Origin: Telluria aromaticivorans
GTDB taxonomy: Bacteria > Pseudomonadota > Gammaproteobacteria > Burkholderiales > Burkholderiaceae_D
Direction: 5' to 3'
NCBI RefSeq assembly: GCF_013003915.1
Contig: NZ_JABAIV010000011.1
Coordinates: forward strand, 22,889 to 86,888
DNA length: 64,000 bases
Made by a program: the position numbers and the translations under genes. The stretch's first letter is position 1. Every line of letters starts with the position of its first letter. Under the pieces are notes generated by a model that saw nothing but the letters and a program-made list of their open reading frames with translations, searched no databases and was not told where the DNA came from. Positions 17,612 through 25,951 of this stretch are shown here, in pieces.

Positions 17612-18976
17612 TCACACCGTCAAGAGATAAAGGGTAATGACGGTGCCCTTGCCCCAGGCACTTTCGATATGCACGCGCCCGCCAAACCGCTTGACAGTGC
17701 GCCGGACAAGCGTCAGGCCCACGCCGAGTCCCTTGGTCTTGGTCGTGAAAAACGGCTGGCAGATTCTGCCGAGGTCTTCAGGGGCGATGCCGGAACCGGT
17801 GTCCCCGATCTCGATGCCGACTTCCCTGTGTCGTCCATTGCTGTGGGTGGCGATGGCGATGGCCCCGCCTTGCGGAGGCATCGCCTCCAGTGCATTGCAG
17901 ATCAGGTTGTTCAATACCTGCATGAGCAAGGGGGCATTTCCCCGTATCTCGAGGCACTCATCCGGCAGGGATACATCGATCGTGACCCGCCGGCGCTCGG
18001 CTTCCCGTGCGAAGCCGGCGATACATTGCGCGATAAGCGGCTGCAGCTTCACCACTTCGGTCCGGTAGTCAGGCAACTGGGAATAGGTCAGGAGCTCGCG
18101 GATCCACTGCTCGATGCGTTGGACTTCCGCGATGATATCGTCGGCGGCCTCGCCGCCAACGGCGCCCGGCGCGTCGTGCCACAACTCGGCGGACGACCTG
18201 ATCGAGGACAGGGGGTTGCGTATTCCATGGGCCACCGCGGCAGCCATTTCCCCGAGCGCTCCCGTAGTTTCGGATTCGATCAGCTGCTCCTGCTGTGAAC
18301 GGATCAGCTGGTCGGCGCGCCGGACGATCCAGAACAGGACCAGGTACAGGAAGATGCCGACGCCGGCGGAAATCATCCAGGTCCACACCGTCCCGGCCTC
18401 GATTGCCTGCGAAAGCGCGGAGGGAATGCGGTATACCTCGACGACGCCGATCACCGCATTGGTGCCGGCATCGCGCATCGGGATATACATCTCGACGAAG
18501 CGCATATGCGATTTCCCGAGATTCAGGTGCTCCGCCTTGGCCGTGGCTTCCACGCCGACTTCGCCGCTTTCGATCTCGAGATGTCCCTTCAGGGCTTCCG
18601 CCAGTTCGGGATTGTCGCCATATTTCCTGCCCTGCCCCAGGCCATGCTCGCTGGACCACAGCAGGGTGCTGTCCTTGCCATACACGTTTGCGCGTGCGAC
18701 GTCGGGCATGGCGGCAACGTGCTTGAGGAATTCGACAAGTGCCTTGCTGGCCCCGGGCTGCTCGAGGGAATAGCCTCTTCCCAATTCGATCTTGACGATG
18801 TTCTGGACGAAATCCCTGGTCAGCTCGGCATCGCGCTGCAGCAGCCGATGGGTCAGGAAACGCGACATCAAGGCAGCCGAGACTGCCGAGGCCAGGCAGA
18901 TCGCAATCAGGCTCAGCAACAAAAAACGACGCATGAGGTCGAACTGGCTGCCGGCCGAGGTGTCAATGCGATTCAC
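17612..18976 (-). CDS. Membrane sensor histidine kinase, partner of the sigma-54 regulator
   Basis: A 454-residue kinase: first membrane span at about residues 17-37 (LLLSLIAICLASAVSAALM), a periplasmic sensor region of about 175 residues, second span near residues 210-232, then HisKA with the H-box VAHGIRNPLSSIRSSAE and HATPase_c (NLICNALEAMP, DTGSGIAPEDLG, FFTTKTKGLGVGLTLV), an NtrB/AtoS-like C-terminus. The GTG at 18976 was preferred because the DLMRRF block before the first span looks like part of the protein; ATG at 18934 is an alternative. The open frame to 19261 runs into the regulatory region and is not believed. Confidence 0.88.
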   Translation of the reverse strand: MNRIDTSAGSQFDLMRRFLLLSLIAICLASAVSAALMSRFLTHRLLQRDAELTRDFVQNIVKIELGRGYSLEQPGASKALVEFLKHVAAMPDVARANVYGKDSTLLWSSEHGLGQGRKYGDNPELAEALKGHLEIESGEVGVEATAKAEHLNLGKSHMRFVEMYIPMRDAGTNAVIGVVEVYRIPSALSQAIEAGTVWTWMISAGVGIFLYLVLFWIVRRADQLIRSQQEQLIESETTGALGEMAAAVAHGIRNPLSSIRSSAELWHDAPGAVGGEAADDIIAEVQRIEQWIRELLTYSQLPDYRTEVVKLQPLIAQCIAGFAREAERRRVTIDVSLPDECLEIRGNAPLLMQVLNNLICNALEAMPPQGGAIAIATHSNGRHREVGIEIGDTGSGIAPEDLGRICQPFFTTKTKGLGVGLTLVRRTVKRFGGRVHIESAWGKGTVITLYLLTV

Positions 18977-19188
18977 GATGACGGCTTTCGCAAGGGTGAA
19001 ACGGGCCTGATGACTCCGAAGCCGGACAAGGCCCGCATGCGCACAGCGACGTAAATACACGCGTTGACTCATCTTACGCCTGCTGTGGTCGCTATCGCAT
19101 CCCTCCTCGGAAGTATTCTTCGACTGCGCTACACGACGCCAGCGCGGGGAGCAGCCGGACCAGCCAGCACCGGTCTTGCAAGAGCGCG

Positions 19189-19216
19189 CCAGGCCTGGTT
19201 GGGGGATATGGCCCAA
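19189..19216. promoter_or_regulatory. Candidate upstream activator site(s)
   Basis: Two dyads lie back to back: CCAGGCCTGG (19189-19198) and TTGGG-8-CCCAA (19199-19216). They end about 92 bases upstream of the -24/-12 promoter at 19309, a normal distance for NtrC-type enhancer sites. Assignment to the neighbouring regulator is inference. Apart from these dyads and the promoter, the 390-base divergent gap shows nothing else. Confidence 0.35.
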
Positions 19217-19308
19217 TGGGTGGGGGAAATCCCCAGCGCGCGTCCAGCCGAGCCAACGCAACTGTCACAGCAGGCCAGGAATGCCCCTCAGACGCCGTGA
19301 CCCGGGCG

Positions 19309-19324
19309 TGGCACGCGACTTGCT
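19309..19324 (+). promoter_or_regulatory. Sigma-54 (-24/-12) promoter
   Basis: TGGCAC-GCGAC-TTGCT: exact match to the TGGCAC-N5-TTGC consensus, including G after CAC and T after TTGC. It points at the 19367 gene, leaving a leader of about 32 bases that holds an AGGAGA ribosome site (19354-19359). Confidence 0.85.
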
Positions 19325-19366
19325 CATGTTCCTGCCGTAGCCACTCACCACATCAGGAGACCCCCC

Positions 19367-20365
19367 ATGTACGCCAATCAGCCTGCCGCATGCTCTCATC
19401 GTGCTCCGCAAATCCTGCAAGATCGAAGAAAATTGCTCCGCAACTCTATTTTTGCCTTGCTGGCAGTGGCCTTGCTGTCGGGGTTTGCGGGCGAGGCCAG
19501 CGCGGCGTCCTCCGACGGCTGCGAAGGCGGCGGATTTACGGTAGCGGGACTGCGGGCCCCACAGGACCGCGACCTCCCCATCGATGCACTCGGCAGTGGC
19601 GGTGTCATCACGGTGCGTGGAAAATACGTCGAGTTCGATATCGATAAAGCGAGCTTCGGCATCTTCAACTACACCCTGACCGGTGCGGCGAACCGCCTCG
19701 ACATCACTGGCGGCAGGCGTACGCCGGTCTTCGACAGCAAGCTTCCGGACCACCGCGGCCTGGTGCTGACGGGTGCCGTTGAACTGGAACTGAAAGAAGA
19801 ATCGCTGCAAATCCTGCGCGAGGGGCCGGGACTTACCATGAAAGTCCAGGCCAAGGATTGCGCCCAGGGAGGCGTGTTCCAGATGGAGCCGGAGCGTGCC
19901 GACCAGACGGCAACCATGTTCACCCATGTGCTGGCCGCGGAAGCGTTCTATTTCGATAACGGCAATTTCAGGCAACGCGAGGGCGACCGTGTCCCTTACA
20001 AGGAAACCTTCATTACTGTTCCGTCGCGTATCAATTTCGGGAACGATTTTTCGCGCAAGTTCGTAGGGCGCGACAGCGCCCAGGTGGCGGAGCGCATCGA
20101 TGAATCGAGTTGCGTCAACCAGATACGCACGCGCACCGGCACCTTCGAAGAAGTCCGTCACTGCGGCCGCCTGTCGCGCTGGATGGTCGCCAGCGGCGGG
20201 CGCATGGGCCAGGTCATGGGCGAAGATGCCGTCGAGGTTGCACCACCGGCGACGACATGCATCAAGAAATGCCAGGCGCGGAACCGCGTTCGTGGGCAAG
20301 CCGTGGTATTGGGCTTCCCGTTCCCGGTTCCGTTCGAGCAGCGCCTGAAGCCACCTCTTCCCTGA
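19367..20365 (+). CDS. Unknown secreted protein under a sigma-54 promoter
   Basis: A 332-residue protein of no family I recognise. The N-terminus has a long charged lead (about 23 residues, ending DRRKLLRN), a hydrophobic core (SIFALLAVALLSGFAG) and a likely signal-peptidase site after ASA near residue 46. The mature part is rich in beta-like segments (VITVRGKYVEFDID, GLVLTGAVELELKEES) with a few Cys that could pair (DGC, KDC, SSC, HCG, TCIKKC). No PEP-CTERM, LPXTG or lipobox. Its promoter and the divergent kinase-regulator pair suggest an exported protein made on a signal. Confidence 0.75.
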   Translation: MYANQPAACSHRAPQILQDRRKLLRNSIFALLAVALLSGFAGEASAASSDGCEGGGFTVAGLRAPQDRDLPIDALGSGGVITVRGKYVEFDIDKASFGIFNYTLTGAANRLDITGGRRTPVFDSKLPDHRGLVLTGAVELELKEESLQILREGPGLTMKVQAKDCAQGGVFQMEPERADQTATMFTHVLAAEAFYFDNGNFRQREGDRVPYKETFITVPSRINFGNDFSRKFVGRDSAQVAERIDESSCVNQIRTRTGTFEEVRHCGRLSRWMVASGGRMGQVMGEDAVEVAPPATTCIKKCQARNRVRGQAVVLGFPFPVPFEQRLKPPLP

Positions 20366-20483
20366 ACTGCGGACCAGCGCTGCCAGCGGACTGCCCGGTG
20401 CGCCGGGCAATGGACCGCCCTGACTGGCGTGGCATGAAAACCAGCACCAGTTAAGCGTGCCGCTAATCCCCTGGCGTGCACTT

Positions 20484-20511
20484 AAATCCGGCCCCGCGCC
20501 GGATTTTTTTT
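20484..20511 (+). terminator. Rho-independent terminator
   Basis: Stem ATCCGGC / GCCGGAT (extended by flanking A-T pairs), loop CCCGC, followed by eight T. It lies about 120 bases after the 19367 gene; the rest of the 296-base gap to the next gene shows no gene. Confidence 0.85.
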
Positions 20512-20661
20512 GGCATGCGTTTTTTCCATGAGAACACAGTGCGCCTGCGGCTTCGGATATCATGATGCATCTGACAACACCGGCTCGACAGCGCAGTTGA
20601 AGACTTCTGCATCGGAAGTCCCTACCTTGTTCGACGTCGACATTCAAGCAAGCAAAATAGT

Positions 20662-21546
20662 ATGGATAGCCACCCAAGCAAAAAGCAGATTCACTGGAAC
20701 CCGCGTCCACGCACGCGCCCCGGCCTGCACCTGAACACGGAAAAGCTGCCCCACCACCGGCCGGCGATCGCCCAGCTCCAGTTCACGGCGCACGCCATCA
20801 TGGCAGCGGAGCGGATCGACGTCAGGGCCATTTCGGGTTTCGAGATCATCGGCAAATCGCCTTTCACGATCCGGCTTGCCGAAGGCGGTATCGCGGCGAT
20901 CTTCCGCTATGGCGCCATCGTCTTCTTCAACGCCACCGAGGACGAGAAGGCACACCTGCTGCAAACCGTCTCGCCGCATGCGTCGGGCGCTGCCGACCTG
21001 AAGGTGGAGGAAACCGCCAGGGTCTGCGTGAGCCCGGACGAAGAAGAAGGCCCGTCGGGCCAGGACATCAAGATCAAGAACGCCGACCGCCTGCGGCTGC
21101 AGCTGATCGCCGAGGTCATGGCCAAGGCGACCATGCTGTCCTTCCAGGAACGCCGGGCCGCGCGCGACTTCGACCTGAGCGAGCCTCTGGCGCGCGACCT
21201 GGCGGAGGACGGACGCTTTTCCGCGAAACCGTCCGAGCTGCTCAAGACGGTCGGGAACATGCTGCTGGCCGAGAACCGCCTGAACGGCCGCGCCGGAGTG
21301 CTCGACCGGCCCGACCTGCTGTGGGACAACCCAGGGCTGTCGGGCCTGTACGCGCGGCTCGAGGGCGACTACGAGCTGCACGACCGCGCCGCGGCGCTGG
21401 ACCGCAAGCTCACCACGCTGTCCCACACTTCCGAGACGCTGGTGGAAACCATGCGCTACCACAGCTCGCACCGGCTCGAGCAGGCAATCCTGCTGCTCAT
21501 CTTTGTCGAGCTGTGCCTGGGGCTGTACGGGCATTTCGGGCGCTAG
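20662..21546 (+). CDS. RMD1/YagE (DUF155) family protein
   Basis: A 294-residue protein of the DUF155 family (yeast Rmd1, human RMND1). Seen: an N-terminal domain starting around FTAHAIMAAERIDV, the FRYGAIVFFNATEDEK core, and a single C-terminal membrane anchor (ILLLIFVELCLGLYGHF) preceded by the family's long helix (HTSETLVETMRYHSSHRLE). In mitochondria the family is linked to the translation machinery at the inner membrane; the bacterial role is not known. The ribosome site before the ATG is poor. It has its own position between a terminator and a REP element. Confidence 0.88.
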   Translation: MDSHPSKKQIHWNPRPRTRPGLHLNTEKLPHHRPAIAQLQFTAHAIMAAERIDVRAISGFEIIGKSPFTIRLAEGGIAAIFRYGAIVFFNATEDEKAHLLQTVSPHASGAADLKVEETARVCVSPDEEEGPSGQDIKIKNADRLRLQLIAEVMAKATMLSFQERRAARDFDLSEPLARDLAEDGRFSAKPSELLKTVGNMLLAENRLNGRAGVLDRPDLLWDNPGLSGLYARLEGDYELHDRAAALDRKLTTLSHTSETLVETMRYHSSHRLEQAILLLIFVELCLGLYGHFGR

Positions 21547-21582
21547 GCGCAATGCCGGTCACTTAAGAATCGCCGGTAAATC

Positions 21583-21743
21583 GTAGGTGGGCAATTTGTA
21601 CTCAGGCCATTGGCCTGAGTTACCTTGCCCACGCGTTCAACCAGCGGTAGCACGGATGCGGCGCGGTTCTCCTGCGCTAACTATCACCGCGTTGGCGTTC
21701 GTCATTCCGGGCATTGCCCGAAATTACCCCGCCCACGCTACGA
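21583..21743. repeat. REP-like element copy 3
   Basis: GTAGGTGGGC at 21583 with an inner hairpin (ACTCAGGCCATTGGCCTGAGT), GCCCACGCGTTCAA, then the right arm CACCGCGTTGGCG..CCGCCCACGCTACGA. It fills the gap between two convergent genes. Both arms carry point changes from the other copies. Confidence 0.85.
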
Positions 21744-21813
21744 GTCAGCTGCGGCTCTCACGTGACCAGCATCGGCCACCAGGCCACATGCACTCCCCGA
21801 CGCCCCGCCTTGT

Positions 21814-23028
21814 TCAGCACGCGGTCGGCTTCAGGCGCTCGACTTCCAGCCCGAACAGGGGACGCAGGCGGGTACCGGCGACGTTGCCGAAGAAGGCCGC
21901 CACCAGCCACAGCCAGCCATGCAGGCTGCCCGAGACGATGCCGCTGAAATAGGCGCCGATATTGCAGCCATACGCCAGGCGCGCACCGAAACCCAGCAGC
22001 AGGCCACCGGCCACCGCTGCAAGCAGCGAGCGCAGCGGCAGGCGCCACACCGGTGCATAGCGGCCCGCGAGCGCCGCCGCCGCCATCGCGCCGAGCACGA
22101 TGCCGATGTCCATCACCGAAGTCCGGTCCTGCGAGATGGGCGCCGCCAGCGCGGCGGCATTCGCCTTGGTCGACCAGTAGGCCCAGCTCGCGGTGTCGAT
22201 GCCGATGCTCGATGCCGCCTTGGCGCCCCACAGCGCGAAGGCCGAGGTCACGCCCCATGGCTTGCCCGACAGGGCCAGCGTGGCGAAGTTGAGCACCACC
22301 AGTGCAAGCGCGCCGGCCACCAGCGGCCACGGACCGTGCAGCCATGGCGAGGAATGCGCCGGCTGCAGGTGCGAGGCGACCAGCTGGCCATGGCGGCGCT
22401 TCTCGACCACGATCGTGATGATGGCGATCAGCGCGAACACGGCCCAGTTCAGCGCCAGCGCCGGCGCCACGCCCAGCGACTTGACCATCGAAATTGGCTC
22501 CAGTTGCGGCAGCGAAGACCAGAACGGCATGTAGGCGGTGGCGATCACCGAGCCGATGATGAAGAAGAGCAGCGTCACGATCATGCGCGTGCTGCCGCCA
22601 CCCACCGTGTACAGCGTGCCCGAAGCACAACCGCCGCCCAGCTGCATGCCGATGCCGAAGATGAAGGCGCCCACGATCACCGAGGTGCCCGCCGGCGAGA
22701 CCAGCCCGCTGACCGGTGTGCCGAACAGCGTGCCTGCCGACAGGGCCGGGAAGAACAGCGCCACGCCGACAGCGAGCATCAGCATCTGCGCGCGCAGGCC
22801 GGCGCCGCGGCCGTCGGCAATGAAGACCCGCCAGGCGGAAGTGAAGCCGAAGGCCGCATGGTAGAGCGCGAGGCCGAGCAGTGCGCCGACCACGAACAGC
22901 GCGGACTGGCGCCAGCCGACGCTATTGGCCAGGTACCACGCGCCCAGAACGATCATGACCAAGGCCACGCCGAGCGGCGCCGGGTTGATGGCGTGACGGG
23001 GAAGGACCGGGGAAGCTGGATGGATCAT
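21814..23028 (-). CDS. YeeE/YedE-family sulfur-compound transporter
   Basis: A 404-residue membrane protein with about ten spans in two similar halves, as in YeeE/YedE (TsuA-type) channels for thiosulfate and related sulfur compounds. Visible family features: GIGMQLGGGCASGTLY in the first half and LLGFGARLAYGCNIGAYFSGI in the second, each with the conserved Cys used for substrate relay. Start ATG at 23028 was chosen; the frame extends to 23148 but that part overlaps a duplicated terminator fragment. The frequent small partner (TusA-like) is absent here. Confidence 0.88.
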   Translation of the reverse strand: MIHPASPVLPRHAINPAPLGVALVMIVLGAWYLANSVGWRQSALFVVGALLGLALYHAAFGFTSAWRVFIADGRGAGLRAQMLMLAVGVALFFPALSAGTLFGTPVSGLVSPAGTSVIVGAFIFGIGMQLGGGCASGTLYTVGGGSTRMIVTLLFFIIGSVIATAYMPFWSSLPQLEPISMVKSLGVAPALALNWAVFALIAIITIVVEKRRHGQLVASHLQPAHSSPWLHGPWPLVAGALALVVLNFATLALSGKPWGVTSAFALWGAKAASSIGIDTASWAYWSTKANAAALAAPISQDRTSVMDIGIVLGAMAAAALAGRYAPVWRLPLRSLLAAVAGGLLLGFGARLAYGCNIGAYFSGIVSGSLHGWLWLVAAFFGNVAGTRLRPLFGLEVERLKPTAC

Positions 23029-23090
23029 GCTGGTAGCGCCTGCTGGAGAGAGGCCGTCATTCTCGCGCGTTTCCCGGTTTCCTGCAGGGG

Positions 23091-23264
23091 CTGGCGTGGA
23101 TGTCCCATGAAAAACGGCCCTCTCGGGGTAATGCTGTTCAGCTAGCATGAAAATGTAGGGTGGCCGGCTTCGCCGGCCGCGCGTTCAAATCGCCGATGCT
23201 CTGTGGCAGATCACATCGAAGCTGGACTGGCGTGGATGTCCCATGAAAAACGGCCCTCTCGGGG
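23091..23264. repeat. 38-bp direct duplication around a REP arm
   Basis: The 38 bases at 23091-23128 recur exactly at 23227-23264. The second copy is the 5' part of a working terminator; the first lacks the right half of the stem. A single REP arm (23155-23190) lies between the copies, which start 136 bases apart. Confidence 0.9.
23155..23190 (+). repeat. REP-like element copy 4 (single arm)
   Basis: GTAGGGTGGCCGGCTTCGCC then GGCCGCGCGTTCAAAT: one arm only, with an 8-bp GC hairpin (GGCCGGC / GCCGGCC). No partner arm follows. Confidence 0.85.
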
Positions 23265-23276
23265 CCGTTTTTTTGT
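23245..23276 (-). terminator. Bidirectional rho-independent terminator
   Basis: Stem AAAAACGGCCC / GGGCCGTTTTT with loop TCTCG and flanking T on the plus strand, A on the other side. It lies 16 bases past the stop of the minus-strand 23292 gene. Confidence 0.8.
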
Positions 23277-23291
23277 CGCACAAGGCGGCAA

Positions 23292-23663
23292 TCAGTTGCT
23301 CAGGTCTTCTTTGGCAAAATACTTGCGCGCGTATTCCAGCAGTTCGCCATCGCTTGGGTGGTCCACCGTCTCGACGCTGACGACCTTGTCGGCGATCCCG
23401 GCATGGCTCTTGTTGAGATGCTTGATGAAGTGGAGCTTTTCCTGGCCTGGACCGACGATCAGGATCTCCTTCGACGGCATCAGCGCTGCGGCCACGTCGT
23501 CCATGTAGCCGGTGCTCTCGACGGCGCGGTTGTTGCCTGGGACGCCATCCTTCTTGTGTTGCGAGGTCGTCTTGATGACTTCGGACTCGGCCGCATTGCG
23601 GCTGAAATGGATGACATGGGCCTCGGTCTGGTCGAGCCAGACGATTGCGTGGTTTAACGACAT
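23292..23663 (-). CDS. Small cytoplasmic protein of the translational-machinery/eRF1-like type
   Basis: A 123-residue protein beginning MSLNHAIVWLDQTEAHVIHF, the start pattern of proteins often labelled translational machinery protein or host-attachment-like, which resemble domain 2 of eRF1/pelota. The centre has KEILIVGPGQEKLHFIKHL and the end DHPSDGELLEYARKYF. ATG at 23663 has an AGGAAA site; the frame stays open to 23894 without coding character. Biochemical role unknown; family assignment is from pattern memory. Confidence 0.7.
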   Translation of the reverse strand: MSLNHAIVWLDQTEAHVIHFSRNAAESEVIKTTSQHKKDGVPGNNRAVESTGYMDDVAAALMPSKEILIVGPGQEKLHFIKHLNKSHAGIADKVVSVETVDHPSDGELLEYARKYFAKEDLSN

Positions 23664-24098
23664 AATGATTTCCTGACGTGGGGGGCTTGCGCAGACCGTG
23701 GAACCGGCCCGGCAATGAGGGAGGGAGCAGCAATGCGCTTTTGCTTTGAAAGCAAGTAGCCGGAGTGTGCGCTGTACTGCATGATCGATCTGTACGGAAG
23801 CGAACAGAGGCGATCGACGCCAGCGCCTGCGCGGGCTCGGTGAGATTTCGAGGAATTTGAAGTGGCCGCGGTCTGTATCCAGGGCCTTGTTCAATCACCC
23901 CTGGAATCGTGCACCATGACCTACCGTGAAGTGGAAGCGACCAGATTAAGCTCGATGGGATGACGAGGTAGCGCAATCCTGTACTCCAGGATGCGATTAT
24001 CGAGCCATTGCCGGTCGTCGTTGCGGCAGCACAGCGGGAATGAGAGCATCCGGCAATCGCGAACACCGATTGCCCGACTCACCCTCCTCGCCCAGCTG
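23664..24098. other. Intergenic gap without a clear gene
   Basis: Divergent gap of 435 bases. The only structure seen is a short dyad TTGCTTT-G-AAAGCAA (23741-23755) about 80 bases upstream of the 23663 start. No promoter was convincing. Confidence 0.5.
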
Positions 24099-24521
24099 AT
24101 GATGAACATCCAGACCTTGCATATCGCCCTGGCATTCCTTGCCGCCCTGCCGGCGCTGGGAGGAGAGACGCCGCTGTTTCGCATGACCTCCCATGCGGGA
24201 GCACCTGCCGGCTGGAACCAGCCCGCCATGGTTTTCCAAGAGACCGAACGGCGCGACACATCGTCGACGGTCGAAGCGGTGCAGGTCTCGGGAAGTGCGG
24301 CCGCAAAATCGATGTTCCTGCTGCGCGGGAGCTGCGCCCTCATGAAGGAACGGAACAAGCAGGGATTCGTCATCGTGCCGCTGTCCAGGCAACCCGTTCG
24401 TTTCGCCGTCCAATTCGTATCCGACGAGAAGGCCGGTGGCGCGCTTGACCGAGCGATAGCCGAAGGCGCCGTGACCTCGGCAGCCCGATGCGAACTGGTC
24501 GAGTCGATGCTGGCGCGCTAG
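24099..24521 (+). CDS. Hypothetical secreted protein
   Basis: A 140-residue protein with a plausible signal peptide (MMNIQTLHIALAFLAALPA, cut near residue 20). The rest is soluble with two Cys (GSC, ARC). No ribosome site is obvious, and the frame is open upstream to 23991 with poor composition, so the start is uncertain. No family recognised. It converges with the DUF3616 gene, 16 bases between stops. Confidence 0.5.
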   Translation: MMNIQTLHIALAFLAALPALGGETPLFRMTSHAGAPAGWNQPAMVFQETERRDTSSTVEAVQVSGSAAAKSMFLLRGSCALMKERNKQGFVIVPLSRQPVRFAVQFVSDEKAGGALDRAIAEGAVTSAARCELVESMLAR

Positions 24522-24537
24522 CCGCGCGCTGCGCGCT

Positions 24538-25692
24538 TCACTTGCCCTTGCTGCGCGGCCTGCCGCGCGGCGGCAAGGCAAAGACATCGGCCACCAGGGT
24601 GCTCTCGCCGATTTGCCGGCTCGGCGATGCCGCATCGTGCACCACCAGCAGCGCTTCCGTGCTGCCGCCGTCGCAGCTGAACAAGGCCATGCCTTCCGGA
24701 TGATCGACGCCCTGGCCGAAAGGCAGGTCCAGCACCCGCTCCAGTGCGTCGGCCGGCACCACGCATTCGCTGGCGGGGGCCGCGCCGCCGCGCCAGCACA
24801 GCACCGACACCGGCCCGTCCAGGTCCATGGTCGGCCCGGCCAGCACCAGCAGGTCCTTGCCGCGGATGCACATGTCGCGGATGCCGAGTCCCTTCAGGTC
24901 GAGGAAATGCTTGCGGTACAGCTTTCCCTCGTCATCGACCGGCGCCAGGCGCAGCCAGCCTTCTTCTGCGTCGTCCACCAGCGCCACTTCGATGATCACC
25001 GCCCATCCGCGCAGCACCGGGCCGCGCAGGCCCAGCAGCAGGTGCTTGCCGGCGATGGCGAGTCCCTCGATGTCGAAGCCGTTGTCCTTGCCGGGAATGG
25101 CGAGGAAGGGGCCGAGGTGCTCGTCGTCCTTCAGCAGCGCGGTCAGCTCGTTGCCGTGGGCGTCGCAGCGCAGCATCGCCGCAGAGCGGCGCTTGTCCTT
25201 GTGGGTGCTGGCGCGCGCCAGCGAGGGTGCGCCGTCTTCCTCGACGACCGGGATGCGTCCCAGCAGGTAGCGGTTGCCGTCGGTGCTGACCGAGGCCAGG
25301 CGCTTGTGGGCCTTCTTCACCCCGTCGCCCTCCTTCGGCTGCTTGCGGCGCAGGCTGTGCGAGCCGGTCACCCACAGGTATTTGCCGTCGCTGGCCAGGC
25401 CCTCGATATCGGCCTCGTTGATGTCGTCCGGCGTCTCGCCATGCGGCGGCATCGGCAGGGCAAAATAATCGTGCAGTGCATATTGCCGGTGGCCCTGGGT
25501 AAAGCTGCTGCGGCCGGAGCTGTCCTCCTCGCACAGGCTCAAGCGTTCGATGCTGATGGATTCGTCGTTGGCGACCCAGAGCGTCTGCCCCATGCGCAGC
25601 ACGACCGACAGGCCGTCGCGCAATTCCTTGCCGGGACAGAGGTCATCGCGTTCGGGGTGGAATTCGAGCAGGACGATGTTCGAGGGATGCAT
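24538..25692 (-). CDS. DUF3616 domain protein
   Basis: A 384-residue protein that looks like a beta-propeller of the DUF3616 family: repeated patterns such as ADIEGLASDGKYLWVTGSHS, FDIEGLAIAGKHLLLGLRGP and DHPEGMALFSCDG, each an E/D-G-(L/M)-A turn typical of propeller blades. No signal peptide, so probably cytoplasmic. ATG at 25692 with AGGAAG upstream. Function of the family is not established. Divergent from ppk1 across 259 bases in which no promoter was convincing. Confidence 0.8.
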   Translation of the reverse strand: MHPSNIVLLEFHPERDDLCPGKELRDGLSVVLRMGQTLWVANDESISIERLSLCEEDSSGRSSFTQGHRQYALHDYFALPMPPHGETPDDINEADIEGLASDGKYLWVTGSHSLRRKQPKEGDGVKKAHKRLASVSTDGNRYLLGRIPVVEEDGAPSLARASTHKDKRRSAAMLRCDAHGNELTALLKDDEHLGPFLAIPGKDNGFDIEGLAIAGKHLLLGLRGPVLRGWAVIIEVALVDDAEEGWLRLAPVDDEGKLYRKHFLDLKGLGIRDMCIRGKDLLVLAGPTMDLDGPVSVLCWRGGAAPASECVVPADALERVLDLPFGQGVDHPEGMALFSCDGGSTEALLVVHDAASPSRQIGESTLVADVFALPPRGRPRSKGK

Positions 25693-25951
25693 GGGCTTCC
25701 TTTTATCGGCGCTTAACGGCAGGGAGTTCGAATGGGGAACGATACCACGCCGTGCCCGGAATGCCCGCCACCGATGGGCTGACGCCGGCCGGCGTGCGGC
25801 AGGCTCCCCGGGAGCGTCGCACACGGATGGCAGCCCTGCTGGACAGCTTGCGCTATGCTGTACCACAAGGGATCATTCGGGTATCGAAACGACGGGGCCG
25901 GGCACGATGTAACGAGCCTGTCATATTTGGCAACGACACTGGCATTCTCAT

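Noticed and set aside
18977..19261. N-terminal extension of the sensor kinase
   Set aside because: It would cover the divergent regulatory region, has no membrane or sensor pattern and an odd Arg/Cys/Trp composition.
23029..23148. N-terminal extension of the YeeE/YedE gene
   Set aside because: It is translated from the duplicated terminator fragment and lacks similarity to the family start.
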